Positions 1-6,171 of a stretch of 14,558 nt of DNA are shown one piece after another. The number at the start of each line of letters is the position of its first letter. Positions within the stretch are counted from its first letter, which is position 1. Source of the DNA: Candidatus Babelota bacterium (GTDB lineage: Bacteria > JAGOBX01); contig JAGOBX010000036.1 in the NCBI GenBank assembly GCA_017999075.1, positions 1-14,558 of the forward strand, written 5' to 3'. The notes beneath the pieces are model-generated. The model did no database searches, was not told the DNA's origin, and saw only the letters and a program-made list of their open reading frames with translations. The translations under genes were made by a program, and so were the position numbers.

Positions 1-21
1 TACAATAATTTTTGAGTTCAT
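1..21 (-). CDS. Start of a minus-strand gene running off the left edge
   Basis: An ATG at 21-19 on the minus strand is preceded by a perfect GGAGG nine bases upstream and followed by seven open codons (MNSKIIV) before the window ends. The ribosome site is as good as those of the confirmed genes here, and a TTGACT -35-like hexamer lies further upstream at 97-92. Nothing can be said about function from seven residues. It would be divergent from the ClpP-like gene, sharing a 196-bp control region with it. Confidence 0.5.
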
Positions 22-23
22 TT

Positions 24-85
24 GGTTAACCTCCTAAATATTTTGACTGGTTGTAACAGTCGCTATATATTTTGCGAGGTTAACC
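24..85. promoter_or_regulatory. Paired GGTTAACC palindromes in a divergent control region
   Basis: GGTTAACCTC at 24-33 and its reverse complement GAGGTTAACC at 76-85 form a 10-bp inverted repeat; each contains the 8-bp palindrome GGTTAACC. The left copy overlaps the GGAGG ribosome site of the minus-strand gene. The right copy sits just downstream of that gene's likely -35 (TTGACT, 97-92). Between them lies a small hairpin, GACTG/CAGTC at 45-62. The layout fits a twin operator for a dimeric repressor acting on the leftward gene. This is inferred from position and symmetry only. Confidence 0.4.
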
Positions 86-153
86 TTTTTTAGTCAACTT
101 TTTTCATTTTCTATAATATAGCAAGCTCTGCGGTTAAAAAAATATTTAATTTA

Positions 154-186
154 TTTTGCAACCTTTCCATAAAAAAACTGTATAAC
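154..186 (+). promoter_or_regulatory. TTTTGCAAC-type promoter of the ClpP-like gene
   Basis: TTTTGCAAC at 154-162 (TTGCAA 156-161), then a 19-base spacer and TATAAC at 181-186. The inferred transcription start near 193 gives a leader of about 25 bases with a GAGGAGG ribosome site. It is one of six copies in the window with identical spacing. Confidence 0.65.
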
Positions 187-217
187 AATTACAAAGTCAA
201 TTTGAGGAGGTTTTATT

Positions 218-769
218 ATGAGCGGTAAAAATAATGACGAGAACAAAAAAAAAGAACTTGACGGTCTGCTTTTTTTGAGCGGCGCAGTATCAGCGGAAGG
301 TATTTGCAGAGATATTATTCGATTGAATGTCGAGAACGAAGCGCCTGTGATACAATTGATTATCAATTCGCAGGGCGGTTATTGTTCGGAAGGTTTTGCA
401 ATTATCGATATTATGGAATGGTCGAAAATTCCTGTATATACTACTGGTATCGGTATGATTGCGTCAATGGGTTTATTGATTTTTATGGCCGGCGAAAAAG
501 GTCACAGGGTAATAACTCCGCGCACTTCTATTTTATCGCATAGATATTTTGGCGGCGCGATAGGTAATCATTCAAGTTTGATAGCCGCGCGTAAAGAACA
601 GGATTTAATGCATCAAAGGATAATCAATCATTATTTTCAGCATTCAAAAATAACATCTGAAGATGAATTGAATAATACGCTGCTGCGCGATGTTGATACT
701 TGGTTGACGCCCGACGAATGTCTTAAATACGGGATTGCTGATAAAATACAGCAGGATATGAAGCGTTAG
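218..769 (+). CDS. ClpP-like serine protease
   Basis: A 183-residue member of the ClpP/crotonase-fold peptidase family, which degrades unfolded polypeptides in the cytoplasm inside a tetradecameric barrel fed by a AAA+ partner. Family landmarks are visible in order: LDGLLFLSGAVS (the beta strand usually written RIIFLxGxI), IINSQGG at 49-54, the nucleophile Ser83 in MIASMG, His108 in ILSHRYFGG, and Asp160 in RDVDTWLTPDE, followed by the usual C-terminal YGIADKI. The catalytic triad is therefore complete. Length is a little below that of housekeeping ClpP (about 193-207) and no long propeptide is seen. The region around the nucleophile and histidine departs from housekeeping ClpP (GQAASMG, MIHQPLGG), so this is probably a specialised paralogue. 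The start is fixed by GAGGAGG seven bases upstream. The AAA+ gene downstream on the same strand is a plausible partner. It has its own TTTTGCAAC promoter. Confidence 0.9.
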   Translation: MSGKNNDENKKKELDGLLFLSGAVSAEGICRDIIRLNVENEAPVIQLIINSQGGYCSEGFAIIDIMEWSKIPVYTTGIGMIASMGLLIFMAGEKGHRVITPRTSILSHRYFGGAIGNHSSLIAARKEQDLMHQRIINHYFQHSKITSEDELNNTLLRDVDTWLTPDECLKYGIADKIQQDMKR

Positions 770-778
770 AAAATAATA

Positions 779-850
779 GCCGATTGACGGATAGGCGGAT
801 AGGCGGATAAGCGGATAAGCGGATTGGCGGATAGGCCGATAAGCGGATTG
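779..850. repeat. Nine tandem 8-bp units (GCGGATAA type)
   Basis: Nine consecutive octamers fill exactly 72 bases: variants of GCGGATAA, GCGGATAG, GCGGATTG and GCCGATAA. The array starts ten bases after the ClpP-like stop codon. Octamers are not a multiple of three and no gene crosses them. Copy number is likely variable by slippage. Effect on transcription into the AAA+ gene is unknown. Confidence 0.85.
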
Positions 851-966
851 ACTAATTTTTAATTATTAAAGTTTTGAATGTTTAGTTTTGAGTTTTGAGT
901 GTTGGAAAATTAGTTTATAAAGTTTATAAGGTTCGTAAAGTTTGGAGTTAATAAAATTATTGATTG

Positions 967-1008
967 ACAACTGATGACTGGCAACTGATGACTGACAACT
1001 GATGACTG
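967..1008. repeat. Three tandem 14-bp units (ACAACTGATGACTG)
   Basis: Three adjacent 14-mers, identical except for the first base of the middle one. Between this array and the octamers lies further low-complexity sequence at 870-945 (AGTTTTGAG and AAGTTTATAA themes). The whole gap between the ClpP-like and AAA+ genes is thus repeat-derived. No convincing promoter or terminator was seen in it, so read-through from the ClpP-like gene is possible. Confidence 0.8.
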
Positions 1009-1061
1009 ACTTCGTACTTCGCGCATCGCGCAATAAATTAAATTTTTGGAGGTTATACATT

Positions 1062-3152
1062 ATGGCAAACAACGATAAACAAAAAGAAAATAATAGCGGG
1101 ATTATACCAGCCGCGCTGCTTGATTTAATGTCTGAACTTGTGAACAAATATATTGAACGGTGTGAGTTGTGGCAGGGTCAGCCGCAGAAAATCGAGCAGT
1201 TGACTAATTTAAACGAAAGTATAAAAAACATTGAATCGCAGATATTCGCGTTTGATTATCAACCGCTGAATTATACATTAAATCAGCTTAAATTTTCTGA
1301 GGTTGAAAGACGCCTGTTTATTCTGATATTTGTTTTAAAAACAGAAAATTCGCTGATGAAAAAAGCGAATGAAAAAGTTGAAAAAATCATTAAATCAAGC
1401 AGAAATAATTTGACGGCAAATACACTATTATCAATATTATTTGAATCTTATTCTGACAGGATAATCAACCGCAAACTTTTTTCAACTGAATCATCAATAA
1501 TAAAAAATAATATTATTACTATGGAATCTAATGCTTATGAAAATATGCCGAACTGGGAAATTGAAATGAATACGCGATTTATGAATTATATACTCGGCGA
1601 TAATAATCTTTATGCGACAACTGATTTTTTGAGTATTGAAGAAAGCCGCGTTTCATTCGATTCCGTGATAATTGAAGACGCGATAAAAAAAGATATTATT
1701 GATGCGCTCGATAACTACGACGAATATCAAAAACGAATCAGCGTTTTGAAAGAAAACGGAGTTTTTGAATACGGGATCGGTTATACATTTATGTTTTACG
1801 GTCAATCAGGCGTAGGCAAGACAATGCTCGCGCACGCAATAGCAAAATATCTAAACAAAAAAATTATTACTTACAAATCTAATAAAAATTCTGATAATGT
1901 TCCATTCAGAAGACACAGAAATATCGAAGAACAGTTGCCGCGTCTATTTCTTGAAGTTGCGTTGCATAACGGTATATTGTTTTTTGACGAATGTTCAGAA
2001 TTATTCAAGAAAGAAACGCAGGAAAGCAGAGAGCTGCTGATACAACTTGAAAAAAGTAATGTGATTGTTATTTTCGCGACTAACAATTTAGTTGATTTAT
2101 CGCCGGCCCTTGAACGCCGGATACTTTTCAAATACAAAATCAAAGCGCCTGATTTGAATAACCGCATTAAACTATGGAATCATTTCCTTACAAAAAGCGG
2201 GATTACCGGCGTTAAAAAAGAACTTATCGAAAAAATCAGCGCGCGCTATAATATGCCCGGCGGATTTATCAAGAATGCCGCGCTAAAATATATCAACTCA
2301 AAAATCAGCGGCGTCATTAATGGTGCTGAACTTGAAAAAATAACGGAAATATATTACAATCGTTATATTGAGAGTTCGTTTGTATTGAAGCAATCCGATC
2401 CCTCGGCATTTGATGAAAAACATTTTGAATCAATAAATGCTGAAATTAAAAACTCGCTTGATAAAATTGTAGAAGCCGCGCGAATGCTTTATTCTATTGA
2501 AAACATAAATAACTGCAATATGCCGAGTATTAATGTAGTTATCGCAACAGCGGGCGAACATAGCGCGAATAGATTATCTGAATATATCATTAATAAATTG
2601 CAGCGGTCATTTATTAAATTCGGGTTAAACTATAAATCCGACGAAGAATTTGAATCTGATTATAAGAAAAAATTCATCATCAGTTATTTGCAGGCGGACG
2701 CGCTCGAAGATATCCGCGATACGCGGCCTGTTATAGTTTTTGATCAGCTCAAAAAAAATAATGATAAATATAATGTCCGCGAAGAATATGCGGAATGTCT
2801 TAAAAAAATGACGCAGAATGTCGGGATATTGCGGATAATGCTGATATCGCATAAAACAGATAAGGATTTATTTGATGATTTTAATCCTGATTTTTTTGTC
2901 AGATTCCGCGATGATATTAAGCCCGCTGATACAATCGATAAACTGCTTAAACATAATAATATTCAGATTGATTCAGCGCTTAAAACTCAGATTATCGATG
3001 ATTGCAATAATCCGAAACAGATGCTTAAATTCAAAAAAATTGTTCAACTCTATAAACTGCAGAATCATCAGAAAGAACCGCGTAAATTCAACGATTATAT
3101 TGATATGATGTTTTTCAAAGAATTAGCTTTTGACGCGCCGCTGTTCGGCTGA
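1062..3152 (+). CDS. AAA+ ATPase with degenerate second AAA-like module
   Basis: A 696-residue protein of the classic AAA family (PF00004 type). Residues 75-180 include a helical, winged-helix-like segment (ERRLFILIFVLKTEN near 82-96), as in other two-part AAA ATPases; this is an inference. The ATPase core has Walker A GQSGVGKT (247-254), Walker B ILFFDE (305-310), sensor 1 FATNN (338-342), an arginine-finger pair ERR (351-353) and a sensor-2-like GGFIKNAAL (400-408). The usual aromatic-hydrophobic-Gly pore loop is not evident. Residues 490-670 resemble a dead second AAA domain: VVIATAGEHSANRL (492-505) stands where Walker A would be but lacks GKT, PVIVFDQL (556-563) looks like Walker B, and RIMLISHK like sensor 1. 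The protein ends in APLFG. The start is set by GGAGG at 1048-1052; an upstream in-frame ATG at 1002 lies in the 14-bp repeat and lacks a ribosome site. It may power the neighbouring ClpP-like peptidase. Confidence 0.85.
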   Translation: MANNDKQKENNSGIIPAALLDLMSELVNKYIERCELWQGQPQKIEQLTNLNESIKNIESQIFAFDYQPLNYTLNQLKFSEVERRLFILIFVLKTENSLMKKANEKVEKIIKSSRNNLTANTLLSILFESYSDRIINRKLFSTESSIIKNNIITMESNAYENMPNWEIEMNTRFMNYILGDNNLYATTDFLSIEESRVSFDSVIIEDAIKKDIIDALDNYDEYQKRISVLKENGVFEYGIGYTFMFYGQSGVGKTMLAHAIAKYLNKKIITYKSNKNSDNVPFRRHRNIEEQLPRLFLEVALHNGILFFDECSELFKKETQESRELLIQLEKSNVIVIFATNNLVDLSPALERRILFKYKIKAPDLNNRIKLWNHFLTKSGITGVKKELIEKISARYNMPGGFIKNAALKYINSKISGVINGAELEKITEIYYNRYIESSFVLKQSDPSAFDEKHFESINAEIKNSLDKIVEAARMLYSIENINNCNMPSINVVIATAGEHSANRLSEYIINKLQRSFIKFGLNYKSDEEFESDYKKKFIISYLQADALEDIRDTRPVIVFDQLKKNNDKYNVREEYAECLKKMTQNVGILRIMLISHKTDKDLFDDFNPDFFVRFRDDIKPADTIDKLLKHNNIQIDSALKTQIIDDCNNPKQMLKFKKIVQLYKLQNHQKEPRKFNDYIDMMFFKELAFDAPLFG

Positions 3153-3161
3153 TAATTTTCC

Positions 3162-3209
3162 GCCGGACTACAATTTGATTTTGATTGTCGTCCGGCATTA
3201 TTTATTTTT
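3162..3209 (+). terminator. Rho-independent terminator after the AAA+ gene
   Basis: GCCGGAC-T-ACAAT pairs with ATTGT-C-GTCCGGC across an 8-9-base loop. The stem is about 13 bp with a single mismatch, and a T-rich run (ATTATTTATTTTT) follows to 3209. It begins ten bases after the stop codon. Confidence 0.85.
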
Positions 3210-3285
3210 CGAATTAAATATAGGATTTGATAGAATTTCTTAACACGGATGTAAACAGATTAAACGGATTTAACGGGTTGTATAT

Positions 3286-3342
3286 TGTAGTCGCGAATTT
3301 TAATTCGCATCTTATAACGCCGATATAAAATCGGCGATTACA
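3286..3342. repeat. 57-bp palindromic element with TGTA/TACA ends
   Basis: The element starts TGTAGTCGC and ends GCGATTACA, its near-perfect complement. Each arm holds its own small palindrome: CGAATTTTAATTCG on the left and CGCCGATATAAAATCGGCG on the right. The architecture and length match the elements at 3480-3536 and 8921-8976, although the internal sequence differs. Confidence 0.7.
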
Positions 3343-3479
3343 AAAATACGCTTTATTATGAGAAGTGTCGATATTTTCAATTATAAGAATAATTTCTACT
3401 TTCCGTTTCTGCGTCAAATAACTGAAAATATATATTTTAAGGTAATGCTTAAGTGAACGCTGGCACTTGCCATAATAAA

Positions 3480-3536
3480 TGTAGAAAACCCTTTAGGGTT
3501 GCTTTAAAAAATAGCAATGCTAAAGCATTTTTTACA
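3480..3536. repeat. 57-bp palindromic element, copy 1 of the CTTTAG family
   Basis: Two 24-base arms separated by 9 bases. Arms read TGTAGAAAA and TTGCT on the left, AGCAA and TTTTTTACA on the right. Each arm contains a mini-palindrome, AACCCTTTAGGGTT on the left and AATGCTAAAGCATT on the right. The sister copy is at 8921-8976. No coding content; it behaves as a non-autonomous MITE- or REP-like unit. Confidence 0.75.
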
Positions 3537-3560
3537 TTTTATTTACTTATTCGAAAGTCC

Positions 3561-3651
3561 CAATTTCAAATAACCGCAGGCGCGACCTGTGGCAAAAATA
3601 ACTTAAGTGACAACCCTGAACAATGTTGAATTTTATATTAATTTGAAATCC
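3561..3651. repeat. 91-bp MITE-like element, copy A
   Basis: Terminal inverted repeats CAATTTCAAAT (3561-3571) and ATTTGAAATCC (3641-3651) enclose ACCGCAGG/CCTGTGG and a decayed CAACCCTG/CAATGTTG hairpin. The copy at 5924-6014 has the same length and about 90% identity, with the second hairpin intact (CAACCCTG/CAGGGTTG). No transposase is encoded, so it would depend on an enzyme elsewhere. Confidence 0.75.
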
Positions 3652-3783
3652 TATACTTATCAAAATCGTTTTTTGAATTTATTTATTGACTGGTGATTTC
3701 ATCAACGGCTATGTAAAATTTGACGATTTCAGCGTCGTAAATTTTTAAGAAAATCAATATTTCATTTAAAAAAACATCACATA

Positions 3784-3816
3784 TTTTGCAACTGTTTTAG
3801 ATAATTTGCGTATAAT
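3784..3816 (+). promoter_or_regulatory. TTTTGCAAC-type promoter of the 102-residue ORF
   Basis: TTTTGCAAC at 3784-3792 and TATAAT at 3811-3816 with 19 bases between TTGCAA and the -10. The surrounding 50 bases (3774-3823) are nearly identical to 6091-6140, the promoter of the DnaB-like gene. Confidence 0.7.
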
Positions 3817-3841
3817 TATTAAAGATTGGAGGTGATAAAAG

Positions 3842-4150
3842 ATGTTTGAGATAGACGCTTATGATTTATTCGAAATTTTAAAAAAAACTGACAAACACAA
3901 GTTTTATCAATTTGAAGGAGATATTTATAAAATTATAAATGAAATCAAAAAAATTTCAATTGACAAATATATTACATATAATTGCGTATTGAAAGTTTAC
4001 ATTTCCGAATCATTAAAATTGGCGGAGACTGAAAAAATCGCCGGAGAAATTAATCAATACATTTTAATTAATGAATTAATATTTAACGCTGAACATACTA
4101 AAAATTTATCCGATAATAATATAAAATTGGAATTGTATTTATTTTACTGA
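3842..4150 (+). CDS. Small protein, possibly a DnaB N-domain-like fold
   Basis: A 102-residue protein with a strong GGAGGTG ribosome site and its own TTTTGCAAC promoter, so it is very likely expressed. There is no signal peptide, membrane helix or cysteine cluster, and it is rich in Ile, Lys and Asn. I do not firmly recognise it. The pattern FYQFEGDIYKIINEIKK..ID (residues 21-41) recalls the DnaB N-terminal domain (FY..HR.IF..I..L....ID), and the sister locus encodes a DnaB-type helicase that lacks just that domain. That link is suggestive only. The last 15 residues and stop (4103-4150) recur, with a single silent base change, directly behind the DnaB-like stop codon at 7099-7146. Confidence 0.7.
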   Translation: MFEIDAYDLFEILKKTDKHKFYQFEGDIYKIINEIKKISIDKYITYNCVLKVYISESLKLAETEKIAGEINQYILINELIFNAEHTKNLSDNNIKLELYLFY

Positions 4151-4217
4151 TTGATTTTTTTATTTGGTTAATTTGGTTAATCTATGTTGTAATAAAACAA
4201 GGATTGACCGTATTAAC
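4101..4217. repeat. 117-bp direct repeat, copy A
   Basis: Matches 7097-7213 with two mismatches (4111 and 4183) and no gaps, exactly 2,996 bases apart. It spans the last 16 codons of the 102-residue ORF plus 67 bases of downstream sequence containing TTTGGTTAATTTGGTTAATC. The same orientation means recombination between copies would delete the methyltransferase, glycosylase-like and DnaB-like genes. Confidence 0.9.
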
Positions 4218-4346
4218 TATAAAAATATTTTTGACACTAATTGCGCTAATTTTCACAAATTTATAATTTAAAATTATGTTTTTAGTTTGATTTATATTGA
4301 AGTTTAAAATATATTTTTAAACAAATAATTTTTATAGAGGAAAAAT

Positions 4347-5081
4347 ATGAAACAACAACATTGTCCGCACGATAGTTGGGCAAACTATTACGATTTTGTT
4401 TATGAAACAACATATGGAGTTTTTTACAAAAATATTACTGAGCAATCTTTGAATATTATTGAAAATGTTCTGCCGACGGGCAAAATCCTTGATATGGGCG
4501 CCGGGACAGGGCGAATGTCAATACCATTATCCAAGAAAGGATACAATATTACAGCAATTGAACGCAGCGCCAATATGTATAAAATACTAAAACAAAAATC
4601 TAAACAAAATAATATTGATATCAATATATTAAATTTGCCTATTCTTGATTACAACGGTTCTGAAAATAATATGGTGTTATGTCTTTTTACTGTATTAAAT
4701 TATATTTTAGACGAAGATGAATTAGAAAAAACTATTTCTATAATAAAAAATTCATTAGTAAATAATGGGTATATTTTTTTTGATATAGCAGAAAAAGTAT
4801 TTTTTAATATACGACAATTAATAAATATTAATCGTGATTATTTACAAAGAAAGGTAATTGTAAACCCGACGGATGTTAAAGATATTTATTCTTATACAGA
4901 AGAATGCGGCGGTATTTTCAATGGTCAGTCATTTAAATATACTGATGAATTTAAAATCAGATATTGGGAACCTGTCACAGTAATAAACAAATTTATTGAT
5001 GCGGGCTTTGAAATATTTAGCGATTATTCCGAGCAATTTAAAAATACTGGCTCCGCATATTTTGTATTGAAGAAAAAATAA
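4347..5081 (+). CDS. Class I SAM-dependent methyltransferase
   Basis: A 244-residue cytoplasmic enzyme that should transfer a methyl group from S-adenosylmethionine. The Rossmann-fold motif I is clear: ILDMGAGTGRMSIPL (residues 47-61, with Asp49 and three glycines), and the acidic residue at the end of strand 2 is Glu72 in ITAIERS. A motif IV-like LCLFTVLNYI follows at 111-120. The N-terminal WANYYDFVYE is typical of small-molecule or general class I enzymes (Methyltransf_25/11 type). There is no DNA-methylase NPPY motif, so the substrate is unknown. The ribosome site is GAGG. The upstream promoter looks ordinary (TTGATT, 17 bases, TATATT). The glycosylase-like gene follows after 28 bases, so the two are probably co-transcribed. 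Both genes lack the GCG/CGC codons common in the AAA+ and ClpP-like genes, hinting at separate acquisition. Confidence 0.85.
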   Translation: MKQQHCPHDSWANYYDFVYETTYGVFYKNITEQSLNIIENVLPTGKILDMGAGTGRMSIPLSKKGYNITAIERSANMYKILKQKSKQNNIDINILNLPILDYNGSENNMVLCLFTVLNYILDEDELEKTISIIKNSLVNNGYIFFDIAEKVFFNIRQLININRDYLQRKVIVNPTDVKDIYSYTEECGGIFNGQSFKYTDEFKIRYWEPVTVINKFIDAGFEIFSDYSEQFKNTGSAYFVLKKK

Positions 5082-5109
5082 AAATTATTAAAATTATAGG
5101 AGTGTCAAA

Positions 5110-5847
5110 ATGCATGGAAAAATTCTTAATTTTTATGAAAGTGTAGTATCTTGTGACAGTAATAACAATATTTGCCCAAGAACTGAAAAGAATGATTCGA
5201 CACCGCCACGCGGTTTTTATAGTCGTGGAGTTCCGAGCAAAATAGATATTATGGTAATCGGTAAAAATCCAGGGCATTTGCTTTGTGACGAAAATGGAAA
5301 TGAGGCACAACTATATGAAAATCACACACCAAGAGAAAAAGCGGAAATTATATTTTATAGCAATAATAATAATATTAATATTAATGTTGAATTTAACGAC
5401 CCATTATCTCAAAAATTTCATATAAATTTATTTAGATATTTAGCTTATTTTTTAGATATTACAGATAAATTAAAAACTTATTCTGATTTTAAAAATTCAG
5501 AAAATCGGCATCAAATTTCTGAAAACACATTAGAAAAATGTCTTATAACAAATTTAGTTAAATGTCAGACAATAACGGAAAAAGAAAAACTTAAAGCCCC
5601 TACAAAGCAAAATTGTTTAAATAAATTTTTATGTGATGAAATTAGATTTTGGCAACCAAAAGTAATTCTTTGTTTAGGTTCTGAAACAGATCCATTTATC
5701 AAAAATAAAATCAAAAAAATTAATGATTTAGAAAAATATTCAAATAAATTTGTTCAAGTTAGACATCCTTCATATTTTTATGCAAGAAATAAAGAACAAC
5801 AAGAATTATGTAAAATTAAAAGTCAAATAACTGAAATTCTAAGTTAA
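5110..5847 (+). CDS. Uracil-DNA glycosylase superfamily protein
   Basis: A 245-residue protein with the layout of the Fe-S (family 4/5-like) uracil-DNA glycosylases, which excise damaged bases from DNA. Motif 1 is IMVIGKNPGHL (47-57, GxxPG), the central strand is CLITNLVKC (144-152), then PTKQNCLNKFLCDEIRFWQPKVILCLG (164-190) matches the family pattern P...C..fL..Ei....PkvI..LG, and motif 2 is RHPSYF (218-223). Cysteines 15, 22, 152 and 169 occupy the four cluster-ligand positions. Motif 1 has Asn where classical enzymes carry the catalytic or substrate-shaping residue, so the exact substrate is uncertain and a binding-only role is possible. The ribosome site is AGGAG nine bases upstream. It sits second in a pair with the methyltransferase. 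Its AT-rich codon use matches that gene. Confidence 0.75.
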   Translation: MHGKILNFYESVVSCDSNNNICPRTEKNDSTPPRGFYSRGVPSKIDIMVIGKNPGHLLCDENGNEAQLYENHTPREKAEIIFYSNNNNININVEFNDPLSQKFHINLFRYLAYFLDITDKLKTYSDFKNSENRHQISENTLEKCLITNLVKCQTITEKEKLKAPTKQNCLNKFLCDEIRFWQPKVILCLGSETDPFIKNKIKKINDLEKYSNKFVQVRHPSYFYARNKEQQELCKIKSQITEILS

Positions 5848-5923
5848 TAATTTTTTTATATTAATTTTTTTAAAGTAATTTATAAATGATATTTAAGAAT
5901 AATCGACAACCGCGAATGCGGTT

Positions 5924-6014
5924 GAATTTCAAATAACCGCAGGCGCAACCTGTGGCAAAAATAACTTAATGTGACAACCCTGAACAGGGTTGAATTTATA
6001 TTAATTTGAAATTC
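5924..6014. repeat. 91-bp MITE-like element, copy B
   Basis: Perfect 11-base terminal inverted repeats, GAATTTCAAAT (5924-5934) and ATTTGAAATTC (6004-6014), around two hairpins, CCGCAGG/CCTGTGG and CAACCCTG/CAGGGTTG. This is the better preserved copy; copy A is at 3561-3651. Each copy lies roughly 90-135 bases upstream of a sister-locus promoter. Confidence 0.8.
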
Positions 6015-6100
6015 GACCCTTATAAATTTTCAAACGCCATAAATGTTTAATGTTTTATAAAATCCACATTACTGCACAAAAAATTAAAAAACATCCGATA

Positions 6101-6133
6101 TTTTGCAACTGTTTTAAAGAATTTGCGTATCAT
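6101..6133 (+). promoter_or_regulatory. TTTTGCAAC-type promoter of the DnaB-like gene
   Basis: TTTTGCAAC at 6101-6109 and TATCAT at 6128-6133, 19 bases between TTGCAA and the -10. The -10 has one base off the consensus compared with the sister copy at 3784-3816, so this promoter is probably weaker. Confidence 0.65.
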
Positions 6134-6171
6134 TATTAAACCAAGAAAATTATATTACGAGGTGCTTATAA

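Larger units (their letters stand above)
3153..3841. other. Gene-free stretch: terminator, palindromic elements, promoter
   Basis: This gap of 689 bases has no convincing gene. In order it holds the AAA+ terminator, a degenerate run of ACGGATTTAA-like decamers (3243-3280), three palindromic elements (3286-3342, 3480-3536, 3561-3651), an AAATTTGACG/CGTC-GTAAATTT hairpin near 3717-3745, and the promoter of the 102-residue ORF. A short minus-strand reading frame across 3214-3417 only reads through these elements. Confidence 0.7.
5848..6171. other. Gene-free stretch with MITE-like element and promoter
   Basis: This gap of 324 bases contains a CAACCGC-GAAT-GCGGTTG hairpin (about 5906-5923), the 91-bp element copy B, about 75 bases without recognisable signals, and the TTTTGCAAC promoter of the DnaB-like gene. 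The AT-only stem just after the glycosylase stop is too weak to call a terminator. Confidence 0.65.

Noticed and set aside
779-1008. CRISPR array
   Set aside because: The units are 8 and 14 bases with no spacers between them and no cas genes nearby; the DUF2779 protein is only Cas4-like.
1002-1061. Twenty-residue N-terminal extension of the AAA+ protein
   Set aside because: The ATG at 1002 lies inside the 14-bp tandem array and has no ribosome site, while GGAGG precedes the ATG at 1062.
3214-3417. Minus-strand 67-residue ORF
   Set aside because: It reads through the palindromic element and decamer repeats, with no ribosome site.
5844-5871. Terminator after the glycosylase-like gene
   Set aside because: The stem would be A-T pairs only (TTAATA/TATTAA); too weak to call.
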